64,000 nt of DNA from Anthoceros angustus (lineage: Eukaryota; Streptophyta; Anthocerotopsida; Anthocerotales; Anthocerotaceae). Every line of letters begins with the position of its first letter. Position 1 is the stretch's first letter. The stretch lies in contig MU008175.1 of NCBI GenBank assembly GCA_010909165.1, positions 797,370-861,369 on the forward strand, in the 5' to 3' direction. Of this stretch, positions 10,970 to 21,572 are shown one piece after another. A program made the position numbers and the translations under genes. Under the pieces are notes generated by a model. That model was not told the DNA's origin, did no database searches, and worked only from the letters and a program-made list of their open reading frames with translations.

Positions 10970-13348
10970 TTATAAAAAGTTTTTACTTTTTTCGTTAGTC
11001 TGCCTGGGATTACGTAATGCATTGGGGCCCAATGCAGTTGAAGCTGTGGCACGGATGCTTGTATAAAAGTAGTTTTCCGTCCCGGAGCGCTTGTCATTCC
11101 CGACCAGAAAGCTATGAACCACACCGTCCATGTCTGTCCACCAGCTCTGACCTGGCTGCTTCCAAGCCCCAATTCCTGTTCTCTTCACCTGCATCTCCAG
11201 TGCCTGGTCCCACATTTGGGCAGTGGCATATATGTTGGACATCAGCACATATGGTGCGGCATCGTTCTCGTCCAGCTTCACTGCTTCATCGAAAGCATAT
11301 CGTCCCAACTCCACATTGCACCACTTTTGACAAGCACCCAATACAGTGCTCCAGATTGTAACAGTAGCCTGTACAGGCATCGTCCTCACCAAGGCTAGTG
11401 ATTCCTCCAGTTGGCCTGCACGGCCGAGGAGATCCACCATGCATGTGTAGTGCTCCACCGTGGGCATGATCCCATAGCGTTTGCTCATAGCTTCAAAGTA
11501 CTCTTGGCCCTTGTCCACCAGACCCAAATGACTGCATACTGTTAGTATACTGAGGAACGTAATGCTGTCTGGCTCTATGCCATCCTCTCTCATTTTCTGA
11601 ACCAAGTGAAAGACGGCTTTACTGTGTCCTTGGCAGGTGTACCCGGCAATCAATGCAGACCAGGTGACAACACTTCTCTCTGGCAGTGCATCAAACACTT
11701 CCTGTGCATCAACCATGCTCCCTGACTTTGCGTACATGTTTATCAAACTGCTGGCTACAAACACATCATCTTCAAGCCCTTGTGCTCTAATCTGTTCATG
11801 AAGCTGCCTGCCTAGATGCAAAGCTGCCACATTTGCACATGCCTGAAGGAGGAACACAAATGTCACAGAATCAGGTATGCTGAGGCCTTCTTCTTGCATA
11901 GAAAGGTACAGATGAAGGGCTTCCTGGCCCATGCCCGGCTGGGAATATCCTGCTATGAGAGCGGTCCAGGTCACCACATCTTTTTTACCAAGTCCATCAA
12001 ACATGTCCTGAGCATCCTTTAGGCTGCCACACTTGACATACATGTTTACCAGATTGTTGGCTACAAACACATCCGCTTGAAGTCCTTGTTGCCTTATCTC
12101 TGCATGCAGCTCCTTCCCCTTCTCCAGAGCTGGTGCGCCCACACTTGCACATGCCTGTAGGAGGCACGCAAACGTCACAGAATCGGGTGCAGCAATTCCT
12201 TCGTCTTGCATACTGCTATAGAGACGAAGGGCTTCCTGGCCCATCCCCTGCTGGGAATACCCTGCAATGAGAGCAGTCCAAGTCACCACAGTCTTCTGAC
12301 CAAGTGCATCAAAGACTCCTTGCGCATCTTCCACGCTACCACACTTGGCATACATATTCACCAAACTGTTGCCTACAAACACATCAGCTTCATGTCCTTC
12401 AGCTCTAATTTGTGCATGAAGCTGCCTTCCCATCTCCAAAGCTGCCGTGCCCACACTGGCACATGCCTGCAGCAAGCACAGATATGTCACAGGATTGGGT
12501 ACCACAACGCCTTCCTCCCGCATAGCCTTGTAAAGCTGAAGGGCTTCCTCCCCCATGCTCTGCTGGGAATATCCTGCTATCATTGCACTCCACGTCACCA
12601 CATCTTTCTCACCAAGTCCATCAAACACTCTTTGAGCGTCTTTCAGGCTGCCACATTTCGCATACATGTCGACCAAGCAATTCCAAACGAACAAATTAGG
12701 CTCAATGCCACTAGCCAACACATGAGCATGCACCTGCTGCCCAGTTTTCAAGTCTGCTCCCTTTGCACAAGCCTGAAGGGCTGCTACGAACACATGGCCA
12801 TGTGGCTTCACACCTGACCTGCACATGCGATGATACAGCTCTATGGCCTGCTTATCCCGGCCGTGTTTACCATGCGCAGAAATTATGACAGACCACGTGT
12901 AGGCATCTGGTCTGGGCACCAGAGTAAACACATCCATAGCTTCTTCCAACCTGGCATGGGAAGCATATAGTCGCAGAATGTGGTTGCACAGGAACGTGTC
13001 CGATTCGTACCCCGCCTTAACGATCAGAGCATGCACAAGGCGGCCCAGAAACAAATCCTTCTGACCCACACATTCCTTCAGGAGCCTGTAACAGAGAAAT
13101 TTGGAAATTCGACTGTGTGTCTGCACCAGAGCTCCCATAACTTCCACAGCGGCCGTGAACTGTCCCTGCTGACATAGTTTGCTCACTGCTTCAGCCGTTA
13201 CGCCTCTTTCGTATGTTGCAGGACCCCAGCAGTGGCCACGACCCACCCAAGATGCCTTTCCGGGAACGGAGGTGCCCAACGGATGGTTCCTTGAAGTCAG
13301 GTGTGAGGGACCTCTTCCAAAAATTCCTGTTAGCTTCCACAAACCCAT
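10970..13348 (-). CDS. PLS-class PPR protein with degenerate E+ tail
   Basis: This single-exon gene encodes 792 residues. PPR proteins of this class bind organelle RNA, one motif per base, and usually specify C-to-U editing sites. The protein consists of repeating P-L-S triplets marked by five S-type motifs of the form TWSALIAGYS, the LLQACA/GRQLHAQI L-type segments and NMYAKCGS. These are followed by the E domain (HYTCMVDLLGRAG, then TVLGACQKWCNVE and YVLMSNIYA). The tail reads WWTDMDGVVHSFLVGN and then loses similarity to its paralogue at 27962-30739; the final ~40 residues look like chance sequence. No DYW deaminase domain is present, so any editing would need a partner in trans. It is closely related to the other PPR gene but has one P-L-S triplet fewer. 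The N-terminus does not show a strong transit peptide to my eye. Confidence 0.9.
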   Translation of the reverse strand: MGLWKLTGIFGRGPSHLTSRNHPLGTSVPGKASWVGRGHCWGPATYERGVTAEAVSKLCQQGQFTAAVEVMGALVQTHSRISKFLCYRLLKECVGQKDLFLGRLVHALIVKAGYESDTFLCNHILRLYASHARLEEAMDVFTLVPRPDAYTWSVIISAHGKHGRDKQAIELYHRMCRSGVKPHGHVFVAALQACAKGADLKTGQQVHAHVLASGIEPNLFVWNCLVDMYAKCGSLKDAQRVFDGLGEKDVVTWSAMIAGYSQQSMGEEALQLYKAMREEGVVVPNPVTYLCLLQACASVGTAALEMGRQLHAQIRAEGHEADVFVGNSLVNMYAKCGSVEDAQGVFDALGQKTVVTWTALIAGYSQQGMGQEALRLYSSMQDEGIAAPDSVTFACLLQACASVGAPALEKGKELHAEIRQQGLQADVFVANNLVNMYVKCGSLKDAQDMFDGLGKKDVVTWTALIAGYSQPGMGQEALHLYLSMQEEGLSIPDSVTFVFLLQACANVAALHLGRQLHEQIRAQGLEDDVFVASSLINMYAKSGSMVDAQEVFDALPERSVVTWSALIAGYTCQGHSKAVFHLVQKMREDGIEPDSITFLSILTVCSHLGLVDKGQEYFEAMSKRYGIMPTVEHYTCMVDLLGRAGQLEESLALVRTMPVQATVTIWSTVLGACQKWCNVELGRYAFDEAVKLDENDAAPYVLMSNIYATAQMWDQALEMQVKRTGIGAWKQPGQSWWTDMDGVVHSFLVGNDKRSGTENYFYTSIRATASTALGPNALRNPRQTNEKSKNFL

Positions 13349-13372
13349 GGACCACGAGGTCTTCCACTTGGC

Positions 13373-13430
13373 CGGCTGAGGCTGGGGCTGAGGCTGAGGT
13401 TGGAGCTGGGGCTGGGGCTGGGGCTGGGCA
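13373..13430. repeat. GGGCTG hexamer array
   Basis: About nine imperfect 6-bp units (GGGCTG/AGGCTG) lie immediately upstream of the first PPR gene start at 13348, within its probable 5' leader. Confidence 0.75.
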
Positions 13431-14259
13431 CGCCCGGTATGCCCACCAGCAGGTCATGAGCCTGACCTGTGTTTGGCCAACATCAGCACTTGGAGTAGCA
13501 GGCTTGCAAGACAGGGTCATTGCCAGCGCCGAGCAAATCGAAGCCAGTAAGATTCTAGATCCGCAAATCACCACTGCACTTGTTGCCCACCAGCGGCAGC
13601 TGAGTAGCTGACTTGGGCATCCGCGACACTAGTTCCAGCAACCGCCATAGATTACACGAACGTCGGTTTTGAAATGTATGCATGTGGTTTTGTGTTGAGC
13701 AAGGTGACTGACTTCACACATGGTCTCTCAAAGTGCGCACAAACCAGTACCAAAAACTAACGCGTTAAAACTGTACAAATTACCGAAATTTCGCTTCCAC
13801 AACTTGTCAGATTATGTTTCACGGGTACAACATTATGTCTATACAGTTCAGGCAGGGCCACCACATAATCAAATCCGAAGTAACACAAGCCTCGGGCCAC
13901 CGCAAGAAAAGACTGGCCACACCTCTATGCCGTGACACCGACCAGCTTAGGCAGCAAAGGCATGTAGACGGAACCAGGGTCACAAAGGATGCTCAACGCT
14001 ACACACCATGAAAATGGTCAGATTCTCAGGTGGCACACAACAGTTCTCGAGCTCAAGTTAGAGGAGTCGCCCCTTCCCACTATCCCTGTGGTAGCAGTTG
14101 CCATCCTTAGATAAACCACCTCAAATTTGCCCCTGTCACCTCCTAGATCAACCTATGAATCACCCCCTGACCATATTTAGAATCACCATCGGCTGCCCTT
14201 CCTACCAACAACAGGTCCAGGCCAGGATAAGCTGAAACAACCTTGTCAGCATCTATATG
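13431..14259. other. Intergenic, nothing recognised
   Basis: Apart from short chance open frames I see no coding or structural signal here. It lies between the 5' end of the PPR gene and the 3' end of the F-box gene, both on the minus strand. Confidence 0.5.
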
Positions 14260-14362
14260 TTGCCTTCACGTCTGTTGTGCATGTCATGGTCGAGTCATCC
14301 GTTTCAGAGTCGTAAACCACCACAGTAGGCGCAACACGAGACAGATGAGTCCGAGACATGGT
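14260..14362 (-). pseudogene. Continuation of the F-box frame beyond TGA
   Basis: In frame with the F-box protein and directly after its TGA, this segment encodes LSRVAPTVVVYDSETDDST. It resembles the VYDSETxxW blade motif of plant F-box/kelch-like proteins. Similarity in the same frame argues for a recent nonsense mutation or programmed readthrough rather than a natural end. Confidence 0.4.
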
Positions 14363-14848
14363 TCAGCCTTGAGAGCAGGAGTCCCCCACAAACCCTATCA
14401 GCTGGAGCTCGGAGTCCGCACCAAGGGTGTGAATAGGCACAGCATTACGAGTGCCGTGAAACGGATTCCACAAGCCCATGTTGCTGGTGAGGCGCCCGTC
14501 TTCCTGAAACCCCAGAAATCCACTTCCGGCAAGGAACTTGCCCCCCACGCCATCAGGACACATGCACGCACCAGGCCGCCTGTGAGAACTCCCGGATCGC
14601 AAGCTGTAAGAACACGGCGTCAGAACAGCAGTATGCTCCTCCTCCTTGTCACAGTAGGCAGAAGTGAACACCCACGGCTCCTCCCTCACCGCCAGCTCCG
14701 CATGAATCCTCCGGGCTCGAGTTGATAGCAAACTCCTATACCAATTCTTGCATCCTAATTGGGACTTGAAGAGGTCGGCCAAGGGCAGATATGGCACAAT
14801 CCTCTCCAAGATGTCCCCTGGCAGCAGCTTCTGGAGCTCCTCCCCCAT
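14363..14848 (-). CDS. F-box protein, apparently cut short
   Basis: The frame starts MGEELQKLLPGDILERIVPYL and continues LPLADLFKSQLGCKNWYRSL, a clear F-box (residues about 5-45) of the type that docks on SKP1 in SCF ubiquitin ligases. In plants it is often followed by a kelch or F-box-associated beta-propeller. Downstream, WVFTSAYCDKEE and LWNPFHGTRN resemble the first propeller blade. The frame ends in TGA after 161 residues. The same frame continues past the TGA with PTVVVYDSETDD, the motif expected in the propeller, for another ~39 codons to 14260. The gene may therefore be a nonsense-broken pseudogene or use an intron that I cannot place. A full-length member would be more than 350 residues. 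Confidence 0.65.
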   Translation of the reverse strand: MGEELQKLLPGDILERIVPYLPLADLFKSQLGCKNWYRSLLSTRARRIHAELAVREEPWVFTSAYCDKEEEHTAVLTPCSYSLRSGSSHRRPGACMCPDGVGGKFLAGSGFLGFQEDGRLTSNMGLWNPFHGTRNAVPIHTLGADSELQLIGFVGDSCSQG

Positions 14849-14944
14849 CGCTCCAGCTCGGGCTACTAGGCTGTTCCCCCTGAGTCCTCCAATTCCAAGT
14901 CACGCAGACTGCCATGCGAGATTACACCGCCCCCCATGCTCACC

Positions 14945-15049
14945 TTACAAGAGCACCGCCAGCTGCAGCGCATAGAGCTTGCAGGAGATGAGTAGCCTCA
15001 CAACCACCAATCCCGTCAGCAGCAGCGCGTTCACAATGATGAACCCCAT
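14945..15049 (-). promoter_or_regulatory. 34-residue hydrophobic uORF/smORF
   Basis: A small frame, MGFIIVNALLLTGLVVV then RLLISCKLYALQLAVLL, ends about 95 bases upstream of the F-box start on the same strand. The stop is followed at once by GTGAGC, a good splice donor, so it may sit in the F-box 5' leader exon. It would form a single membrane helix. I do not recognise it as a known microprotein. Confidence 0.35.
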
Positions 15050-15547
15050 GGACGCAATCCAGGACGAAACTCAGGACGAAACTCAGGACGCAACAACGCA
15101 ATTCGCAATCAGACAGTAGATAAGGAGCCACTGCAATCCTCACACCAAGGACCCGTTGCTAGCAGCCGCATAATCCACGCGGACGGCAGAAATGGTAAAA
15201 GGTTCCAGAGGTGCACGCCTTTCTTGCGAATAGACGGGGACTGGGACTGAGGACAGAAACGCATAATAACGCGAACGGACAACAGACACGTTTCCCAAGT
15301 CAGGATGTTACGGCGAACGGGATACCGGTTTTCAAGGACTGTGTTAAGCGAACTACACGCCGACGGCTATTTATAGTTTCACCGGTCCGATTAACGAGAC
15401 ACTTTTTCGGTTCTTCTTACTACCGTAGTTATTGTCTAGGTACATATGTACTGTTTACTCGTCTGGCTCCTCGTCCGAGTTGGCGAGAAAGGAACCCAAG
15501 GACTGTTTTAGAAGGTTAAAGGATTTCTCCTCCTGTAACAATTCGAA
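15050..15547. other. Intergenic, nothing recognised
   Basis: Short region between the F-box leader and the 3' end of the coiled-coil gene. A 12-base direct repeat (CAGGACGAAACT) occurs twice near 15059-15084 with a third partial copy; nothing else stands out. Confidence 0.45.
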
Positions 15548-16987
15548 TCAAAATCGGCTAAAGGGATCAGAAAGCGTCAATAACTGATCCTTGGAAATGT
15601 TCAAGCAGAATCTCATGCACAGTTGCAGCTGAGAATCAGTAACAGGACGGGATCAGGAAAGCCATGTACAGTATATACCTTCTTGTTTTTCAAGAGCATT
15701 TGCTCCACCTTTTCGATCTTCTCTGCACATATCTTTTGCAGCTCGGCCAGAGAAGCCTTTTCCTTTTTCTCTGCAGAGTATACCAGCCCATTAGCGGAAG
15801 TGTCTAGGATAAAGCACCTTCAGGCTTCAACTATTGCCCTCGGGGCTAAACACGTCACGCTTGGAAGTTTTGCCGCACTCACTCTGCTGATCGTAGCGCA
15901 CACTCAGTTTATCTTTGAAATCTTCGAACTTCGCAAATACTTCTGTGGATGAGTATGCAAAGGCCACCCGCATCAGCTGATCATGTTCTACACACCGTAT
16001 TCAATCTACCCATCACAGAATTTGTAGGTCGCTTAGCCGGCAGTCAAATTCCAAATTGCCGTGCGTCCGTACCTTCGTAGGTCTGCAAGTGTTTGGCCTT
16101 TTCTTTGCAAAAATTATCATAAAGCTCTTGGTACTTTGTGGACTCGATCTTCAGCGAAGTTTCACTCTGTTATAGCCAGCGAGTCATATAGAGAGTTTGA
16201 GGCCACGACAGATCGACCATCAGCTCAAATTGCACGTTTGCAGCTACTCACATCTTTGCAAGTTTTTGTCGCAGCTTTCACGAGCGCTTGCCTGCTCAGC
16301 ACAGATGAGTCATACCAAGATCACCTTCTGGAAACGGCATTTTTTGTGCATATCAAGTTTACTATGTGGCCAACTGCACTAACTGCACGAATCTTGGTCA
16401 AAATAACCGGATGCAACTGATCATGGAAGCAACACATACCTCTCCTTCTCAGCTTTAACTTTGGCTTCATCCAATACTGTTCTGAGTTCGGCATGCAAGC
16501 TGCGGTTCATAGTTCCGTAGCTCAGCTAGCCACTTGAACTACCTACCTATGTCCGACCGCCTGCGAATGTAAGACGAGACAGGAAAAGAGGACCTCATAA
16601 TCAAGTACCTATTGATCAATTCTTCATTCCTCCTCTGACCATCGCTTTTCGCTTTCTGTCGAACTTGCTGTAAGGCTGCGAGAATGCCTTTTATTTCACT
16701 GGTAGGCCTTGCATGCAAGCTCCGATCCATTAGCAACAATGCGGTCTGTTATTTGTTCAAATCGGTTGCAAGCATTACAACAATTTGGGACAGTATCGGT
16801 CATGCACTAGAGCTGCAGAAATACATAGATCAGCTCCGGATTCCTCTCAGCACCTGGAGAGATTGCTTTCCAAATCATCGTCAGCACTGGAACGCGTAGT
16901 GGAAGCCGCCGGTGCGCCTACAATGTCCTTCGGCGGCGCTTCCCTCATGCGCTTCTTACTCGCCAGATCCGCAGTCATCGCCGTCAT
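15548..16987 (-). CDS. Multi-exon coiled-coil protein, possibly meiotic axis-like
   Basis: At least eight short exons with good splice sites read into a Lys/Glu-rich coiled coil. The start MTAMTADLASKKRMREAPP (16987) leads to an acidic SSADDDLES. Then come EIKGILAALQQVRQKAKS, LHAELRTVLDEAKVKAEKE, KYQELYDNFCKEKAKHLQTYE-type heptads (positions near 16070-16160), EVFAKFEDFKDKLSVRYDQQ and EKKEKASLAELQKICAEKIE. It ends DQLLTLSDPFSRF. The composition and layout (short basic head, acidic patch, long C-terminal coiled coil of about 200 residues) resemble the plant chromosome-axis proteins ASY3/ASY4. That assignment is tentative, and it could be any small coiled-coil protein. Boundaries of individual exons are approximate. 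Confidence 0.6.
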
Positions 16988-17904
16988 CTCCACATTTACC
17001 AAGGCACGGCACTCGCAAGTTGCGGTCTCTCAGGAGCCACTCTCCGTAAACACTATTCCATAATACGACGGTTTTCTAGGTTTGCAAATTTGACGACTCA
17101 TATGACCAGTGATAAGGTCCCCATTGAGGCACCGGAGGTCCCATTTAAAAGACGTTGGACTCCAGATGTGTCTGAAGCCAAAAGAAAGAGACTGATCGAT
17201 TGCATGGAGTGGAGCGGACAATGCCATCAAAATGAAGCAGTTTCCATGAAGCCTAGTACAAGAAGTGACCTGCGCCTGCCTTTCAGGCCTAACTATTGTC
17301 ACTTCTGTTACTGAGCTTGGATGATGGAACTGCGAACTCTGCTCACGGATTTGCTATACACCTGGTGGGCTCTGAGGAAGTAGACGCATGAGTCGATGAG
17401 GGGACTTCTGTGAGGTACTTACGGTCCAGGTTGAGTGAGGTCCCAAGAGCAAGAACTTCCACCAAGCATTTGGAAATGAACCTGTTTAGATGATCCAAAT
17501 GACATGAGAAACCACGAGGGATGGAACATGCAGATCAGCATGCTACAACACAAATTGGAGAGCTTTGTAGTCCTTACCTCCCACGGTTACCACCGGAGCT
17601 TTGCAGCTGGCGTTGGTAAGCATTTCATCGTCTCCAAGCATCTGCGCGCAGCTGTAGTCGAGTCTTAGTGGCCACCCTGCTGACTGCTCCAAGCAGAAGA
17701 TCTTACCAAATCATTTAACAGGACTCATGCATCAAGCAAACTGGATAGACTCACTAGACAAAGACTATAACGTAATGGCTAAGCATTTCAACTCCAACAG
17801 ACCTATGATAGATAAGTTCGGGCAGCTTTTCTTTCTTGTGCCGTACCCCAAACACGCAACGGGGAGATTCTGAGGTTTCCAACGGTTTAGTCTTTACCAG
17901 TAAG
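16988..17904. other. Intergenic between coiled-coil and ABC genes
   Basis: Two minus-strand segments with exon-like splice borders (17651-17578 and 17481-17423) give a short open reading containing APVVTVGGS. That superficially recalls serine peptidase family S28, but similarity ends there. A plus-strand frame at 17090-17314 is Arg/Lys-rich and unidentified. I see no defensible gene. Confidence 0.35.
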
Positions 17905-20900
17905 CTACGCCGCATGCTGGTGGTGGGGGGTGGCACTGATATCTCCGTCTAAAAGTGAGTTGATGATGTCAGTTGCATCTTCACCATCAAGGGGATCATC
18001 CACAATGCGGTTCATGTTCTTGTACAGCTGCCTTCGCACAAGCCTTTCATAAACTCCACTCTTATCCAGCAGCTCGTCATGGGTACCTCTCTCCACGATA
18101 GCACCTTTTTCCATCACGGCAATCACGTCCGCATTGCGGACTGTTGACAGCCTGTGTGCTACAAGCACAATAGTGGGTCTGTCACCTTCAGCATTGACCA
18201 TCAACCTGTCCAGTGCCTGCTGCACCAAAGCTTCACTTTCTGTGTCAAGAGCACTTGTCGCCTCATCCAGAAGCAGAACTTTTGGTCTTCGTAACAACAT
18301 CCGAGCAATAGCAATCCGCTGCCGCTGACCACCGGACACACGAACACCTCGCTCGCCAACACGAGTGGCATATCCTTCAGGAAACCTCATGATAAAATCA
18401 TGAGCGTTTGCAAGTCTTGCAGCCTCCTCTACCTGCAAATATGGAATACCATTTACCCTGGGGATAAGGAACAGCACAATCGATACAGGAGGAAGTTGGG
18501 ACGACAAGGAACCGAACGACAAAGCTAATTGCTTTTGGCATAGGTCTTACTTCTTCCTGTGTCAGAGTCCTAGTCAGACCGTATGTCATGTTCTCAAAGA
18601 TGGAACAAGCAAACATTTGAGTGTCTTGTGCAACAAGGCCAATGTGCTTGTGTGCCGATTTTAAGTTGAGATCCCGCAGATCCCAGCCATCCAGAAGAAT
18701 ACGCCCTTGAGTTGGATCGTAGAACCTGGAAAGGTTTTCAAGTAAAACGTTAAACTAGCTCTTGAATGCACACATTCAGCATGGATAGGACTAAAAGAGC
18801 AATTTTGCTCCTACGCCTTTGAATTTGAAAACAGTTAGTATCCAGCAAAGGCTAACAAAAGGGTGAAGTAAGAAAAGGGATCAAATAGGAGTCATACCGC
18901 ATCAAAAGGTGCACAATTGTGGACTTTCCACCCCCACTGCGTCCCACCAAAGCACAAACTTCTCCTTTGCCAACATGCAGAGAAACCCCGTTCAAGACTT
19001 TGTGCTGGGGTCTCATTTGATAGTGGAAATGCACATTCTCGAGCTTTATATCTCCATGCAGGCTTGCAAGGGATGTGCCTTTGTGAGGATCAATATCTGG
19101 CAGGGCATCCACCAAAGACAGGACACGTTGAGCTGCACCTGCTGCCCTCGTAAGGGACATGAGGACTGACATTATGCTTTTGTAGCCAGACTGAATCAGG
19201 TTCCAATATAGCTGAAATGTGATGAGTTTCCCCATCGAAAGCTTTTCCCGCATCACCAATACTCCTCCATACCACAAGATCAAAACAGATGCCCCAAGAT
19301 CAAGCCAGTCGTTGACTGCTACCGCTCCAGCATAAGCATATGCATCTCGTACACCCTTCTTCATGGCTGCATGAGTCTTAGACTTGAACCTAAACCAAGC
19401 CAGCATAGCACAGGACGATTAGCAACCAAAGTTGCTACATTGATGCGATGCCATGAAACCTCTCTGCCACTCTTGGGGAGGGTCTCACTCTTAGCTTTAC
19501 ATCTATCATAAGGAACCTCAGAAACTTAGACATGGCACCAAGGGTGCCATGTCTAAGCAAGCAAGCAATTCACAATGAACATACCGGTCTATTTCCACAT
19601 CCTCTGTTGAGAAAGCACGAACAGTGCGCACATTTCCCAAGGCCTCAGAAGCTACAGAGTTTGCTTCTGCCAACACGGCGTATCTCTTCCGGTTGAGCTC
19701 ACGAGACCAGCGTGAATATACAGCTGTTATGTGCATAATCGGAGCCATGGTGGTGAAGGCAAGCATACTAAGCTTCCAGCTGATGATGAAGCACATGACG
19801 AATCCACCGATGAGGGATATTAAATTACGAACCAAGGAAGAGAGCATCCAGTTGAGCGGCTCCGCCATTGAGGAAACATCGTTGGTGAGGCGAGAGGACA
19901 GCTCTCCTGACGTGGTGCTGTCGAAGTAGGCAATATCCTGGATAATAATGCCCATGAACAAGCGATCCTGCAGGGTCTTCAACACTCTCTTGCCTACTAC
20001 AGCAAAGCAGAGGTTCCTCACTGCCTCAAACACCCCCGTAAACACACTAAACACCACCAGCAGCACGACATCCCTCTTGAACACGGACACCGCTCCGCCA
20101 ATCACACTGTCCAGAATCTGGCCTTGCAAATGCGGCAGCACCATGCTCATGAAGGACGAAATCCCCAGAAACAGGAAAGCACACAAAATCAGGCAGGCCT
20201 CCTCTTTGGCAAGAGATATGGCTCTCAACAGATAGGTGTTCTGGTCCACTTCCATCTCCACCCTGAGTCCCCTGTCCCCCCGCAAAATCCCCTCCAGAGC
20301 CAACTGCGCCCCATTGCTCGTGTCCGGGCCAGCATGGTTGAGCGCACGCTGGCTCACCGACTTGAGGTGCAGAGCACGAGAAAGCACCCGGTTAGCATCC
20401 ACCACCCGAGACACCAGAGAGCTCTCCAAATTGATGCACACCACGAACAAACCCATCAAAATCTCCTCCAACAGCGCCACCCGCACATGCAGGATGGTGT
20501 GGGTGGCATCGTACTCGAACTCCAAGCACTTGGCCCCCACATACGCCTGGAACCCAGTACAGCACAAGAAGACGAGGAAGAGCAGAACATCCTTGCTCCT
20601 GGAGGCCGCATCAGGCCCCGTCCCCGTCCCCGCCACCGCATTCCTGTCGCTGGAGTTGCCCAATAACGGGACGCCCAGATCCTGCTCATCCACCTTCCTC
20701 CTGTCAGACAATTTCCGCCTTCCATCGCCCCCAGACCTGCTCCTCCTCTCCTTATTCTCTGCCTCCGTCCACGCACAGCCGCTGGCAAACCACGCCAGGC
20801 CCGTGCAGACCGCGATCCGCAGCACGCAGAGCAGGACTAAGTCGGAAGTATCCCCGGTGAAACTCAGAATCCCCGCCCAGAAATCGCTCCATCCCCGGGT

Positions 20901-21065
20901 GTACACGTGCGCAACGATGTACAAGGCGAGGGAGCAGAGGAAATCCACGCAGAAGACAGAAACCAGAGCCACAATTCTCCTAAACCTCTGCGATTGCGCC
21001 TTCTCCACGTCCGTGGTGCCCAGGTAGACGGGCGTCTCCACCAGCTTTCCGCCCTTCTTCCCCAT
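17905..21065 (-). CDS. ABCB-type half ABC transporter (TAP-like)
   Basis: Four exons (21065-19585, 19389-18898, 18725-18551, 18432-17905) join in frame into 891 residues. Order: an N-terminal extra membrane region of about 250 residues, with several hydrophobic helices and a Ser/Arg-rich cytosolic loop; then a type IV exporter membrane domain ([45 protein letters not shown]); then one nucleotide-binding domain. The latter has Walker [10 protein letters not shown] (643-651), the Q-loop Gln691, signature VSGGQ (748-752), Walker B VLLLDEAT (768-775) and H-loop His809. All catalytic residues are present. Half-size ABCB proteins work as dimers. The long N-terminal region recalls the TMD0 of TAP/TAPL peptide exporters, which sends them to ER or lysosome/vacuole; plant relatives include the ABCB26/27 group. 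Substrate is unknown. Confidence 0.92.
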
Positions 21066-21572
21066 GGCAGGCAATCAATGAAGCAAGCGATCCGGTGCTG
21101 GTGCCGGTGCCGGTGCCGCAGCCGCAGCAGCAACAACAACGGCAGCTAGGAAGTGCATGTGGATGCCACTGCGGGCCTGGCCGACACAGACAACGGTCGG
21201 CCCGATGGGACAGATTGCTTCAGGCTTCCGCGATTCGATCCATCTGCAATAAACGCTCCCACCAAACTGCCCGGGCCTGCCCACCCACATGCAATTACCG
21301 CCACTGCCGGCGGACCCACCAGCCAGCCACACAAAACATGAGACCCTGCCAGCGCCAGCACCAGCATCAGCACCAAGTGCGTTGCTAGCGTTTATGTCTG
21401 TCCCATTCCGTGAAGCCTCACGTGCGCGGACAGTGCAGGGCAAGCGAAGATTCCCTCAAGGTACCCGCCCCTGGGATGCGTCATCGATAGCAGATTCCCT
21501 TTGCATTCCATCCGTTTCCGCAGCAGCGTGGGCGTCTGGAGAAGGAAGGGCACGGGATAGAAAGTGAGCAGG
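21066..21572. promoter_or_regulatory. Shared ABCB/PQBP1 promoter
   Basis: The two genes are head-to-head across about 507 bp. It contains a GGTGCC hexamer array with CAG/CAA runs (about 21092-21146) next to the ABC start, and no obvious TATA box. Minus-strand GCTGGTGCTGGCGCTGG-type tracts occur at 21350-21380. Confidence 0.5.

Noticed and set aside
12206-12817. 203-codon plus-strand frame
   Set aside because: It is the antisense of the repeated PPR gene; the same mirror pattern occurs in the second PPR gene.
17423-17651. Two exon-like pieces containing APVVTVGGS, resembling an S28 serine peptidase
   Set aside because: Only nine residues match, the next residues leave the family pattern, and no neighbouring exons could be found.
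20236-21027. 263-codon plus-strand frame
   Set aside because: It is antisense to exon 1 of the ABC transporter, which has clear family similarity on the minus strand.
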